From Micromonospora_J zhanjiangensis (GTDB lineage: Bacteria; Actinomycetota; Actinomycetes; Mycobacteriales; Micromonosporaceae): a stretch of 64,000 bases of DNA. The stretch's first letter is position 1. The number at the start of each line of letters is the position of its first letter. Of this stretch, positions 41,871 through 50,739 are shown piece by piece. A model generated the notes under the pieces. It searched no databases. It saw only the letters and a program-made list of their open reading frames with translations, and was not told where the DNA came from. Made by a program: the position numbers and the translations under genes. Location of the stretch: the NCBI RefSeq assembly GCF_042650605.1, contig NZ_JBHSBN010000028.1, forward strand, positions 1 through 64,000. Direction: 5' to 3'.

Positions 41871-42839
41871 GTGCGGGCGTTCGCACGTCACCCGCTGATC
41901 CGCAGGATCGTGGAGACCGTGGCGACCCTGTTCGGGGTCGCGGTGCTGGTCTTCGTCACGTTGCGGGCGATTCCCGGCAACGAGATCACCGCCACGCTGG
42001 GCACCGAGGCCGCCGGCCTCAGCCCCGAGCAGCAGGAGGCGCTGCGCGCCTACTACGGCCTGGACCAGCCGCTGGTGGTGCAGTTCTTCACCTGGCTGGG
42101 CAACGTGCTCACCGGCAACCTCGGCGAGTCCCGCCGGGCCGGTGCCTCGGTGCTGCAGATGACCGCCGACGCGTTGCCGGTCACCATGGAACTGGCCGTG
42201 CTGGCCACCCTGATCGGGCTGCTGATCGGTGTGCCGCTGGCGCTGCTGTCCGCGTCCCGGCCGAACGGGATCCGTGACGGCGTCGGCCAACTCGTCGGGC
42301 TGGCCGCGCTGTCCATCCCGAACTTCCTGCTCGGCGCCGCCCTGCTCACCGTCGTCTCCCGGTACGCGCACTACAACCCGAACGCGCAGGGTTTCGCGTA
42401 CTTCTTCGACGACCCGCTGCTCAACCTGCAGCAGATGCTCTTCCCGGCGCTGGTGCTGGGCTTCGGGCTGGCCGCCCCGATCATGCGGACCGCCCGGTCG
42501 GCGCTGCTGGAGGTGCAGACCCAGGACTTCGTCCGCACCGCCCGCGGCAAGGGAGTTGCCCCGCGCCGGCTGCGGGTGCGGCACGTCTTGCACAACGCGC
42601 TCAACCCGATCGTGACCATGACCGGCATCCAGTTCGGCTACCTGCTCGGCGGCGCCGTCGTGGTCGAGCAGATCTTCTCCGTGCCGGGCCTGGGCCGGCA
42701 GGTGCTCGCCGGGATCCAGCAGAAGGAGTACGCCGTGGTGCAGAGCACGGTGCTCGTCATCGCCGCCACCTTCGTGGTGGTCAACCTGCTCACCGACCTG
42801 CTCTACCGGGTCATCGACCCGCGGGTGCGTGCCGCGTGA
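41871..42839 (+). CDS. ABC transporter permease (DppB-like)
   Basis: The permease has 322 residues. The N-terminal helix LFGVAVLVFVTLRAIPGNEI is typical of DppB. The binding-protein-dependent transport domain covers about 95-315, with the EAA-like loop FVRTARGKGVAPRRLRVRHV and LNPIVTMTGIQFGYLLGGAV after it. GAGGAGG precedes the GTG. The stop overlaps the next gene (GTGA). Confidence 0.93.
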   Translation: MRAFARHPLIRRIVETVATLFGVAVLVFVTLRAIPGNEITATLGTEAAGLSPEQQEALRAYYGLDQPLVVQFFTWLGNVLTGNLGESRRAGASVLQMTADALPVTMELAVLATLIGLLIGVPLALLSASRPNGIRDGVGQLVGLAALSIPNFLLGAALLTVVSRYAHYNPNAQGFAYFFDDPLLNLQQMLFPALVLGFGLAAPIMRTARSALLEVQTQDFVRTARGKGVAPRRLRVRHVLHNALNPIVTMTGIQFGYLLGGAVVVEQIFSVPGLGRQVLAGIQQKEYAVVQSTVLVIAATFVVVNLLTDLLYRVIDPRVRAA

Positions 42840-43720
42840 CCGCCGCCGTCGCGCCGCCGGTGGCCACCGCGCCCCCGCCCAGCCGCACCGCCGCCTGGCG
42901 CCGGCTGCTGCGCAGCCCGGCCGGACTGATCGGTTCGCTGCTGGTGCTGCTGGTGGTCGGGGCCGCCGGTGCCGCCCTGCTCGGCCTCACGCCGTACGAC
43001 CCGATCGCCCAGCACCCGATGGCCCGGCTGCGCCCGCCGTCCGGCGAGTACTGGTTCGGCACCGACCAGTTCGGCCGGGACGTGTTCTCCCGCTGCCTGG
43101 CCGGGGTGGCCAACTCGCTGCGGGTGGCCGCCGTCGCGGTGGCGCTGTCCGCGCTGGTCGGCACCGCCGCCGGCATCTGCGCCGGGTTCTACGGCGGCAG
43201 GGTCCGCGGCCCGGTGCTGGCGGTGACCAACGTGCTGTTCGCCTTCCCGCCGCTGCTGCTGGCGCTGACCCTGGCCACCACCTTCACCCGTAACTGGCTG
43301 ACCATCGCCATCGCCATCGCCGTCGTCTACGTGCCGATCTTCGTCCGGGTCAGCCGCGGCCCGGTGCTGTCGCTGCGGGAGACCGACTTCATCAAGGCCA
43401 CCACGGTGCTCGGCATCCCCGCCTGGCGGGTGCTGCTGCGGCACGTGCTGCCGAACATCGCCGCGATCGTCATCGTCCAGGTCAGCCTGTCGCTGTCCTG
43501 GGCCGTGCTCACCGAGGCAGCGCTCAGCTTCCTCGGCCTGGGCAGCCCGCCACCCGCCCCGTCGCTCGGCACGATGATCTTCGACGCGAAGATCCTCGCC
43601 GGTACGGCGTGGTGGAACCTGGCCGCGCCCGGCGCTGTCATCGTCGCGTTCGTGGTCGGGCTGAACCTGCTCGGCGACGGACTGCGCGACGCGCTCGACC
43701 CGAAGAACGGACGCAACTGA
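42836..43720 (+). CDS. ABC transporter permease (DppC-like)
   Basis: The permease has 294 residues. The DppC-type N-terminus (RLLRSPAGLIGSLLVLLVVG) and the periplasmic block YWFGTDQFGRDVFSRCLAGV are diagnostic. The coupling loop is FIKATTVLGIPAWRVLLRHV. The GTG at 42836 overlaps the upstream stop. The 92 bp to murQ are filled by a large inverted repeat. Confidence 0.93.
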   Translation: MTAAVAPPVATAPPPSRTAAWRRLLRSPAGLIGSLLVLLVVGAAGAALLGLTPYDPIAQHPMARLRPPSGEYWFGTDQFGRDVFSRCLAGVANSLRVAAVAVALSALVGTAAGICAGFYGGRVRGPVLAVTNVLFAFPPLLLALTLATTFTRNWLTIAIAIAVVYVPIFVRVSRGPVLSLRETDFIKATTVLGIPAWRVLLRHVLPNIAAIVIVQVSLSLSWAVLTEAALSFLGLGSPPPAPSLGTMIFDAKILAGTAWWNLAAPGAVIVAFVVGLNLLGDGLRDALDPKNGRN

Positions 43721-43812
43721 TGAACCTTTTTCAACCCGAACCCGGCGGCGCTCGCGCCCCGTCTCCCACCCGCGCCTCCGTCGGAGCGCAAGGGGGGGTT
43801 GAAAAAGGTTCA
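43721..43812 (+). repeat. 17-bp perfect inverted repeat framing the murQ leader
   Basis: TGAACCTTTTTCAACCC (43721-43737) and GGGTTGAAAAAGGTTCA (43796-43812) are exact inverted copies separated by 58 bp. The left arm begins right after the permease stop; the right arm ends at the murQ ATG and contains its AAAAAGG ribosome binding site. In the mRNA the stem would hide that site. The AT content is far higher than in the surroundings. It could be a translational switch, a regulator site or a small inserted repeat element. Confidence 0.85.
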
Positions 43813-44718
43813 ATGAAAGAACAGCTCGACGGCCTGCTCACCGAGCGGGTCGACGGCCGGTACGCCCACCTGGACACCGCGTCCGTGGCCGAGTTGGCCG
43901 ACCTGATGAACCAGGCCGACGCGGACGTGCCCGGGGCGGTCCGCACCGAACTGCCCCGGATCGTGCCGGCGATCGAGGGGGTGGCCGGACGGCTGGCCGG
44001 AGGCGGCCGGCTGCTCTACGTCGGCTCCGGCACGGCCGGCCGGCTCGGCGTGATCGACGCCTCCGAGTGCCCGCCGACCTTCGGCACCCCGCCGGACCTG
44101 GTCCACGCCGTGATCGCCGGGGGACCCGAGGCGATCCTCGTCGCGAAGGAGGGCGTCGAGGACGACGAACGGGCCGGCGCGGCGGCGATGGCCGAGGCGG
44201 GGGTGACCGCCGCCGACGCGGTGGTCGGCATCTCGGCCAGCGGCCGCACCCCGTATGTGCTGGCCGCGGTCAGGGCCGCCCGGGCGGTCGGGGCGTTCAC
44301 CGTCGGGCTGTCCTGCAACGCGGGTACCCCGTTGAGCGCGGCGGCCGAGGCGCCGATCGAGGTGCTGGTCGGCCCCGAGGTGCTGGCCGGTTCGACCCGG
44401 CTGAAGGCGGGCACCGCGCAGAAGCTGGTGCTGAACATGATCTCGACCATCGCGATGGTCCGGCTCGGCAAGACGTACGGGAACCTGATGGTCGACCTGC
44501 GGGTGACCAACCACAAGCTGCGGGACCGGGCGGTACGGATCATCGGCCGGGTGACCGGGGCGTCCCGCCCGGACGCCGAGTCGGCGCTGGACGCCGCCGG
44601 ACTGGACGTCAAGACCGCGATCCTGCTGGTGGCCCGCCCGGACGGCGACGGCGATCCCCGGCAGCGGCTGGCCCGCACCGGCGGCCGGCTGCGTGAGGCA
44701 CTGGAGGCGACCCCGTGA
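43813..44718 (+). CDS. murQ: N-acetylmuramic acid 6-phosphate etherase
   Basis: The protein has 301 residues, EC 4.2.1.126, and cleaves the lactyl ether of MurNAc-6P to give GlcNAc-6P and D-lactate. The SIS domain shows the MurQ blocks GRLLYVGSGTAGRLGVIDAS, ECPPTFGTPPDLVHAVIAGG and VVGISASGRTPYVLAAV, plus NMISTIAMVRLGKTYGNLMV. The catalytic Glu region follows TAGRLGVIDASE. The ATG at 43813 directly follows the right arm of a 17-bp inverted repeat; an in-frame ATG at 43720 exists but would encode unrelated residues. The anmK gene overlaps its stop (GTGA). Confidence 0.95.
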   Translation: MKEQLDGLLTERVDGRYAHLDTASVAELADLMNQADADVPGAVRTELPRIVPAIEGVAGRLAGGGRLLYVGSGTAGRLGVIDASECPPTFGTPPDLVHAVIAGGPEAILVAKEGVEDDERAGAAAMAEAGVTAADAVVGISASGRTPYVLAAVRAARAVGAFTVGLSCNAGTPLSAAAEAPIEVLVGPEVLAGSTRLKAGTAQKLVLNMISTIAMVRLGKTYGNLMVDLRVTNHKLRDRAVRIIGRVTGASRPDAESALDAAGLDVKTAILLVARPDGDGDPRQRLARTGGRLREALEATP

Positions 44719-45896
44719 GAGTCCTCGGCATGATCTCCGGCACCTCGCACGACGGGATCGACCACGCGGTGGTCGACTTCACCGTCCGCGACGGGGTGCT
44801 GCACGGCGAGGTCGGCGGCACCGGCAGCACGCCGTACCCGGAGGCGCTGCGCGGCCGGCTGATGCGGGCGCTGCCCCCGGCCGCGCTGACCTTCGCCGAG
44901 GCGTGCGAACTGGACACCCTGATCGGGCAGGCGTTCGCCGAGGTCGCCGCCGCCGCGGAGGCGGCCGGCGGGGTGGACCTGATCTGCTCGCACGGCCAGA
45001 CCGTCTACCACTGGGTGGACGAGGGCCGGGTGCTGGGCACCCTGCAGATCGGCCAGCCGGCATGGATCGCCGAACGCACCGGCGTACCGGTGGTGGCCGA
45101 CGTGCGGGCCCGGGACGTGGTGGCCGGCGGTCAGGGCGCCCCGTTGGTCTCCCTGATGGACGTGATGCTGCTGGCCGGCCTGCCCGGTCGGCCGGCGGGC
45201 CTGAACCTGGGCGGCATCGCCAACCTGACGGTGCTGCGGCCGCCGGGCTCGGACGCCCCGCTGGCCTACGACAGCGGTCCCGCCAACGCGCTGATCGACG
45301 CCGCGGTGGTACGCGCCACCGGCGGCCGGGACCGGTACGACGCCGACGGGCGGCTCGCCGCCGCCGGTCGGGTCGACCCGGCGCTGCTGCTGGAACTGCT
45401 CGCCGAGCCGTACTACCGGCTGCCGGCGCCGAAGTCGACCGGCAAGGAACTGTTCCACGCCGGCTACCTGCAACGGATGCTGGCCGGCCGGGCGGAGCTG
45501 TCCGACGCCGACCTGGCCGCCACCCTCACCGCGCTGACCGCCGAGACGGTCGCCGCCGAGGTTCGCCGGTACGAGGTGGACACCGTGGTCGCCGCCGGCG
45601 GCGGCTGCGCCAACCCCACCCTGATGGCGATGCTGGCCGACCGGCTCGACGGGGTGCGGCTGACCACCACCGACGAGTTCGGCGTGGACACCGACACCAA
45701 GGAGGCGGTGGCGTTCGCGCTGATCGGCTGGCACACCGCGTACGGCCTGCCGGCCACCGTGCCGTCCTGCACCGGCGCCACCGGCGCCCGGACGCTCGGC
45801 GCGATCGTGCCCGGCGCCGGTCCGCTGCGGCTGCCCGAGCCGCTCGCCGTCGCCCCGACCACCCTGCGCCTGACCACCGCCGGAGCCGCCCGATGA
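44715..45896 (+). CDS. anmK: Anhydro-N-acetylmuramic acid kinase
   Basis: The protein has 393 residues, EC 2.7.1.170. It opens the 1,6-anhydro ring and phosphorylates anhydroMurNAc to MurNAc-6P, the MurQ substrate. The ATPase motif GMISGTSHDGIDHAVVDF is at the N-terminus (the family usually reads GTSxDGID). Others are LICSHGQTVYHW, GLNLGGIANLTVL, YDSGPANALID and the adenosine motif AAGGGCANPTLMAML. It overlaps murQ upstream and the ATPase gene downstream (ATGA), so all are one translational unit. The anhydro form arises from lytic transglycosylases, such as the one encoded at 6347-7087. Confidence 0.95.
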   Translation: MRVLGMISGTSHDGIDHAVVDFTVRDGVLHGEVGGTGSTPYPEALRGRLMRALPPAALTFAEACELDTLIGQAFAEVAAAAEAAGGVDLICSHGQTVYHWVDEGRVLGTLQIGQPAWIAERTGVPVVADVRARDVVAGGQGAPLVSLMDVMLLAGLPGRPAGLNLGGIANLTVLRPPGSDAPLAYDSGPANALIDAAVVRATGGRDRYDADGRLAAAGRVDPALLLELLAEPYYRLPAPKSTGKELFHAGYLQRMLAGRAELSDADLAATLTALTAETVAAEVRRYEVDTVVAAGGGCANPTLMAMLADRLDGVRLTTTDEFGVDTDTKEAVAFALIGWHTAYGLPATVPSCTGATGARTLGAIVPGAGPLRLPEPLAVAPTTLRLTTAGAAR

Positions 45897-46900
45897 CCGC
45901 CCTGCTGGAACTCGCCGACCTGCGGGTGTCGGCCCGCGCCGGCCGCACCGACCGGGAGATCGTGCACGGCGTCGACCTGACCGTCGAGGCCGGCCAGACC
46001 GTCGCCGTGGTCGGCGAGAGCGGTTCCGGCAAGTCGCTGACCATGCTGGCCGTGATGGGGCTGCTCGCGGACCCGCTGCGGGTCACCGGCGGGTCGGTCC
46101 GCCTCGGCGAGCGGACCCTGACCGACCTGTCCGAGCGGGAACTGCGGGCCATCCGCGGCAACGACGTCGCGATGATCTACCAGGATCCGATGACTTCGCT
46201 GAACCCGTTGATGCGCATCGGCGACCAGGTGGTCGAGGCGATGACCGCGCACGGCGTGCCGGCGGCGCAGGCCCGGGCCCGGATGCTGGACCTGCTGGCC
46301 CGGGTGGGCATCCCCGACCCGGGTCGCACGGCGCGGGCGTACCCGCACGAGTTCTCCGGCGGCATGCGCCAGCGGGTGATGATCGCCTGCGCGTTGGCGA
46401 TGCGGCCCCGGCTGCTGATCGCCGACGAGCCCACTACCGCGCTGGACGTGACCATCCAGCAGCAGATCCTGGCGCTGGTCGACGAGCTGCGCCGGGAGCT
46501 GGGCATGACCACCATCTGGGTCACCCACGATCTCGGCGTGGTGGCCCGGCTGGTGGACCGGGTGGTGGTGATGTACGCGGGCAACGTGGTCGAGGACGCC
46601 CCGGTGCGACAGTTGTTCGCCGCGCCGCAGCATCCGTACCCGGCGGCGCTGCTCGCGGCGCTGCCCGACCCCACCGACGACGACCGGCCGCCGCTGGCCC
46701 AGATCCCCGGCCGGCCGCCGGTGGCGACCGAACCGGTCGAGGGCTGTGCCTTCCGGCCACGCTGCGGCCAGGCGGTGGCCGCCTGCACGACCCGGCCGCC
46801 GCTGACCGAGCGGCTCGCCGGCCGGGCCGCCTGCTGGGTACCGCCGGAGAAGTGGGTCACGCCGGGGCGGCCGGCGTCGACGCGGGACGGGAGGTCCTGA
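45893..46900 (+). CDS. ABC transporter ATPase (DppD-like)
   Basis: The protein has 335 residues. Walker A VVGESGSGKSLTML, Q-loop MIYQDPMTSLNPLM, signature EFSGGMRQRVMIA and Walker B LLIADEPTTALDVT are intact. The C-terminal oligopeptide-transporter domain has a Cys-rich Fe-S-like pattern (CAFRPRCGQAVAACTTRPP, then AACW). It pairs with the next ATPase gene, sharing the A of TGATG. Confidence 0.94.
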   Translation: MTALLELADLRVSARAGRTDREIVHGVDLTVEAGQTVAVVGESGSGKSLTMLAVMGLLADPLRVTGGSVRLGERTLTDLSERELRAIRGNDVAMIYQDPMTSLNPLMRIGDQVVEAMTAHGVPAAQARARMLDLLARVGIPDPGRTARAYPHEFSGGMRQRVMIACALAMRPRLLIADEPTTALDVTIQQQILALVDELRRELGMTTIWVTHDLGVVARLVDRVVVMYAGNVVEDAPVRQLFAAPQHPYPAALLAALPDPTDDDRPPLAQIPGRPPVATEPVEGCAFRPRCGQAVAACTTRPPLTERLAGRAACWVPPEKWVTPGRPASTRDGRS

Positions 46901-47868
46901 TGCTGACCGCGACCGATCTGGTCAAGCAGTACCCGGTGCGGAGCGGCGAGGGGGTGGTGCACGCCCTGTCCGGCGTGTCACTGACCCTCGGCGACGGCGA
47001 GATCCTGGGCGTCGTCGGGGAGTCCGGCTGCGGCAAGTCGACGCTGGCGAAGCTGCTGGTCCGGTTGGAGGACCCGACGTCCGGGCGGGTCGAACTGGAC
47101 GGCGTGGACCTGACCGCCGCCCGGGGGGCGGAGTTGCGCCGACAGCGCCGCCGGATTCAGATGATCTTCCAGGATCCGTACTCGTCGCTGAACCCCCGAT
47201 TGCGGGTCGGGCAGACCCTGTCCGAGGTGCTCGCCGTGCACGGGCTGGCCGACGGCGGTCGGGAACGCCGGGTCGGCGAACTGCTGGAGATGGTCGGCCT
47301 GAGCGGCGGGTTCGCCGCCCGCTACCCGCACGAGCTGTCCGGCGGGCAGCGGCAGCGGGTGGGTATCGCCCGGGCCCTGGCCGTCGAACCGAAGGTCCTG
47401 CTGCTCGATGAGCCGGTCTCCGCGCTGGACGTCTCGGTCCGCGCCGAGATCATGAACCTGCTCGTGAACCTGCGCCGCGACCTGGGCCTGAGCTACGTCT
47501 TCATCAGCCACGACGTGGCCATGGTCCGACACATCAGCGACCGGGTGGCGGTGATGTACCTGGGCCGGGTGGTCGAGATCGGCGGCTGGAAGTCGGTGCT
47601 GGACCGGCCCGAGCACCCGTACACGGCGGCGCTGTGCCAGGCGGTGCCGGCACCGGACCCGACCCGGTCGCAGCCGATCGAGGCGTCGGTGACGGGGGAG
47701 GTGCCCAATCCGGCCGCGCCGCCGTCGGGCTGCCCGTTCCACCCGCGCTGTTCCCTCGCCGAGGACGAGTGCCGGCGGCTGGACCCGGCCCTGCTGCCAC
47801 TGCGGCCGGCCCACGAGGTCGCCTGCCACGTGGCCGCCCGCCGGGCCACCGAACCGTCCGCGGCGTGA
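46900..47868 (+). CDS. ABC transporter ATPase (DppF-like)
   Basis: The protein has 322 residues. Walker A VVGESGCGKSTLAKLL, Q-loop MIFQDPYSSLNPRL, signature ELSGGQRQRVGIA and Walker B LLLDEPVSALDVSV are intact. The C-terminal domain ends with the Cys motif CPFHPRCSLAEDECR. It should form the heterodimeric engine with the preceding ATPase. The stop overlaps the acetyltransferase start (GTGA). Confidence 0.94.
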   Translation: MLTATDLVKQYPVRSGEGVVHALSGVSLTLGDGEILGVVGESGCGKSTLAKLLVRLEDPTSGRVELDGVDLTAARGAELRRQRRRIQMIFQDPYSSLNPRLRVGQTLSEVLAVHGLADGGRERRVGELLEMVGLSGGFAARYPHELSGGQRQRVGIARALAVEPKVLLLDEPVSALDVSVRAEIMNLLVNLRRDLGLSYVFISHDVAMVRHISDRVAVMYLGRVVEIGGWKSVLDRPEHPYTAALCQAVPAPDPTRSQPIEASVTGEVPNPAAPPSGCPFHPRCSLAEDECRRLDPALLPLRPAHEVACHVAARRATEPSAA

Positions 47869-48371
47869 CCGGCCGGATCACCCTGCGACCGGGTACGCCG
47901 GCCGACGCCGACGTGGTCGGCCGGGTCTTCCTGGCCTGCTGGCACGTCTCGTACGCCGACCTGCTGTCGCCCGCGGCCCTGGCCCGTTACGACGAGGCCG
48001 GCGCGCGTGCCCTGTGGCGGCGGGTCCTGACCGGCCACCCGGACGGCACCCTGGTCGCCGACCTGCCCGGCGACGCCGGGGTACGGGGTGTCGTCCGGTT
48101 CGGCCCGGACCCCGACGACCCGGACGCCGGGCACGTGTTCAGCCTCTACGTGCACCCGGACGGGCAGGGCCTGGGCCTGGGCGGCCGGCTGCTCGGCGCG
48201 GCTGTTGACCGGCTGCGTGCCGCCGGGCACGACGCGGCGACCCTGTGGGTGTTCGCGGCGAACGCGTCGGCCCGCGCCTTCTACGCCCGGCACGGTTTCA
48301 CCCCCGACGGCACCACCCGGATCGAACCGGAATACGCCGAACCCGAACTCCGCCTGCGCCGCCCCCTCTGA
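47865..48371 (+). CDS. GNAT-family N-acetyltransferase at the end of the muropeptide operon
   Basis: The protein has 168 residues with one GNAT domain. The acetyl-CoA pyrophosphate loop is HPDGQGLGLGGRLLGAAV (about 100-117, Q/RxxGxG/A), and the C-terminal part WVFAANASARAFYARHGFTP is classic. The GTG overlaps the upstream ATPase stop, which ties it to the operon. It might acetylate an amino sugar or a released peptide amine during recycling, but the substrate is unknown. A weak hairpin follows. Confidence 0.88.
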   Translation: MTGRITLRPGTPADADVVGRVFLACWHVSYADLLSPAALARYDEAGARALWRRVLTGHPDGTLVADLPGDAGVRGVVRFGPDPDDPDAGHVFSLYVHPDGQGLGLGGRLLGAAVDRLRAAGHDAATLWVFAANASARAFYARHGFTPDGTTRIEPEYAEPELRLRRPL

Positions 48372-48377
48372 GCGGAG

Positions 48378-48426
48378 AGGAAGGGCTTCCGCCTTTCACT
48401 TTTCGAGGTGGCCGGGGGCCCTTCCT
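48378..48426 (+). terminator. Possible terminator of the muropeptide operon
   Basis: AGGAAGGGC (48378-48386) is complementary to GCCCTTCCT (48418-48426) with a 31-nt loop. It is the only inverted repeat between the operon end and the convergent membrane-protein gene. The loop is long and there is no U-run, so this is tentative. Confidence 0.35.
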
Positions 48427-48461
48427 CACCCGTGCGGCAAGGGGGAGCGGGCGGCGGCCGG

Positions 48462-49763
48462 TCAGTCGGTGGTGGCGCGGTCGGTCGCCGTCGGCCCCTG
48501 CTCGGGGGGCCGGAAGTCGGCTGGTGGCGTCGGCTGGTCCGGTGGCGGCTGTCCCACGGCGGCGCCCGCGTCGGACGATCGGAAACCGCCTGGCGGCGTC
48601 TGTTCGGTGGGCCGGGGCGGACCGGTGACCCGTTGGTTGATCGGCGTGGCCGGCGCCCGCCGGGCCGCCGGCGCGGCGGGCGCCGACGGTGGGTCGGTCG
48701 CCGGCGCCGGCACCGGCGGGTTCGGCTCGACCGCCGGGGCTTCCGGGCTCTTGCTCGGGATCTTGTTGAGGATGCTCTGTGCCCGGTCGTCCACCAGCCG
48801 GGTGATGAGCTGCTGCGCGTAGCCGAACACCAGGGCGTAGGCGAGGATCTGCCGCTGCGAGTCCAGATTGGACAGGCCGGGGACGAAGCCGCCGCCGAAC
48901 AGCAGGATGCCGGCCACGGCGGTGAGCATGCCGGCCGGCACCTTCAGCAGGGCCAGCGCGACCGGGATGCTGTACGGCACCGACGAGCCGCGCAGCGTCC
49001 GAATCGAGATCAGCCCGGCCAGCAGGCCGCCGATCGCGCCCAGGCCGGCCACGATCGGCATGTCCCCGGGCGACGGGCTCTGCCGCAGTCCGCTCGGGCA
49101 GGCGCTGCCCGGCACCGACGATGCGGTGCTCGCGGTCGCCGGTCGCTCGAAGCACAGCGGCACCGCGTCCGGGGTGCGCGCCACGGCGAGCGTCAGCAGC
49201 CCGAGGAAGACGGTGATCAGCGCGGCGGTCAGCAGGATGATGTTCCGGAAGTCACGCAGCCGGGTGTACTTCTCGTCGGCCGCGTCGTACGAGGTCTCCA
49301 TCGCCTGCTTCAGCGCGGCCCGGCGTACCCGGCCGTCGGTGTCGCCGGTCAGCAGCCGCTCGGCCTCCACCCGCCGCGGGTCGGCGCGGTCCAGCACGGA
49401 CGCCAACCGACTGCCCACCTCCGGGGCGAGCATCTGCAACTCGTTCGGCGGCAGCAGGTCGACCAGGAAGACCTTCGCGCTGTGCGCGTTGCGGTACGCC
49501 TGCTCCACGGAGGTGCCCCGCCAGCGGTCCCGCAGCCCCCGCCACCAGCGCCGGGGCGGCCGTAGGCAGGCGGCCCGGGCGGCGGCGAGGTGCCGTTCGA
49601 CCGCCTCCCGGCTGGCCCGCCGGTCGGCGTCCGGCCGGTCGGCCGCCACCGCGATGCGCAGCCGGCCCTCGATCCGGTCCGCCTCCACCGCGACCTGGAT
49701 CGCCCACTGCTCCGGCCAGGGTCGCGCCGCCGGGTCGACGGCCGGGGTGTCGGGGAAACTCAT
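48462..49763 (-). CDS. Uncharacterised membrane protein with Pro-rich tail
   Basis: The protein has 433 residues. The cytoplasmic N-terminal half (1-180) is helical and charged (ADRIEGRLRIAVAADRPDAD, then VEQAYRNAHSAKVFLVDLLP and NELQMLAPEVGSRLASVLDR). Three or four hydrophobic helices follow: IILLTAALITVFLGLLTLAV (about 190-209), MPIVAGLGAIGGLLAGLISI, then VALALLKVPAGMLTAVAGIL. The last about 90 residues are Pro/Ala-rich and disordered. I do not recognise a family. The ATG at 49763 is preferred because GAGGAGG lies about 8 bp upstream; another ATG at 49769 is too close to it. Confidence 0.75.
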   Translation of the reverse strand: MSFPDTPAVDPAARPWPEQWAIQVAVEADRIEGRLRIAVAADRPDADRRASREAVERHLAAARAACLRPPRRWWRGLRDRWRGTSVEQAYRNAHSAKVFLVDLLPPNELQMLAPEVGSRLASVLDRADPRRVEAERLLTGDTDGRVRRAALKQAMETSYDAADEKYTRLRDFRNIILLTAALITVFLGLLTLAVARTPDAVPLCFERPATASTASSVPGSACPSGLRQSPSPGDMPIVAGLGAIGGLLAGLISIRTLRGSSVPYSIPVALALLKVPAGMLTAVAGILLFGGGFVPGLSNLDSQRQILAYALVFGYAQQLITRLVDDRAQSILNKIPSKSPEAPAVEPNPPVPAPATDPPSAPAAPAARRAPATPINQRVTGPPRPTEQTPPGGFRSSDAGAAVGQPPPDQPTPPADFRPPEQGPTATDRATTD

Positions 49764-49904
49764 CGGCATGTCCTCCTCGCGAGGATTGTCCAGCCGGCCG
49801 ATCCACGACACTGTCAGCAGTCGGACAACGACGAGGTGCCGGAACGTCCCCGGCCACCGCCTCGGGGCGAGGCGTTGTCGGTATTCGCCGGTAGGCTTCC
49901 CGCC

Positions 49905-50687
49905 GTGCATGATCAATCCTCCGCGCTGCCACCCCGGCACGTCCTCTGTGTCCTCGGCTCGGATCTCGACCTCGACCTCGTCGAGCGGGTGACCCGGGAC
50001 GCCGGCGGCTCGGCCGTCCTGCTCGACCGGGACTACTCCCAGCGGGCGGCCGACCCACGGATGCCGCGTGCGTTCGAGGCGGCCACCGCCACCACCGGCT
50101 GGAGCGACGCCGACCGCGCCGCCGTCGCCGGACACGACACCGTCGCGTACCTGATGTCGCCGCCGATGACGCGGGAGACCTCGTTGGACGTCTCGCGGCG
50201 GATGCTGGTGGTCACGGCCGCCCTGCTGCGGGCCGGGGCGACCGCGGTCAAGAGCGAGAGCAGCGGCGTCGGACACGGCCGGGCCGGGTGGCTCACGCTG
50301 GCCGACGACGCGGCCCGCGGCACGCCCGAGGGCCCCGCCACGCTGCCCGCCGGTCACGAGCTGGCGACGGCCCTGCTGGACGCCTGGGTGCAACGGCCGA
50401 TCACCGACGACGACGTGATCTACAGCTGCGGCCTGCACCTGCTCGGCCTGCCCGACGTCGAGGTCGCCGACGGACGCCCCGACGCCGAGCGGGTGGCCGC
50501 CCTGGACGGCATGGCGGTCTACCTGGCGACCGAGTCCCGGGCGAGCCAGATGCGCGACGGCGAGGGCTTCCGAACCAGCGCGGACGCGCCGCGCTGGGTG
50601 CTGAACCACCGGCCCTGCCGGCGGTACCCGGAGGACGACCTCTACTTCAACCCGTACGGCTACTGGCGGCTGACGCCGGCCGACTGA
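49905..50687 (+). CDS. Uncharacterised protein, possibly DUF4261-like
   Basis: The protein has 260 residues, soluble, with no signal peptide. HVLCVLGSDLDLDLVERVTR opens the protein. A second part has VSRRMLVVTAALLRAGATAV, KSESSGVGHGRAGW, and IYSCGLHLLGLPDVEVADGR. The last block recalls DUF4261 proteins (GMH.LGLPD.E.). Near the end are WVLNHRPCRRYPEDDLYFNP and YGYWRLTPAD. The GTG at 49905 is chosen; it diverges from the membrane protein with 141 bp between. No catalytic motif is evident and the function is unknown. Confidence 0.7.
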   Translation: MHDQSSALPPRHVLCVLGSDLDLDLVERVTRDAGGSAVLLDRDYSQRAADPRMPRAFEAATATTGWSDADRAAVAGHDTVAYLMSPPMTRETSLDVSRRMLVVTAALLRAGATAVKSESSGVGHGRAGWLTLADDAARGTPEGPATLPAGHELATALLDAWVQRPITDDDVIYSCGLHLLGLPDVEVADGRPDAERVAALDGMAVYLATESRASQMRDGEGFRTSADAPRWVLNHRPCRRYPEDDLYFNPYGYWRLTPAD

Positions 50688-50739
50688 GCCACCTTGCGGT
50701 CCCTCGCCGGACGGGGACGAAGACGGGCTCGCGCCGTTC

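Noticed and set aside
43720..43812. MurQ start at the upstream ATG (43720)
   Set aside because: It would add about 31 residues encoded by the inverted repeat and its loop, with no similarity to MurQ; the ATG at 43813 has its own AAAAAGG site.
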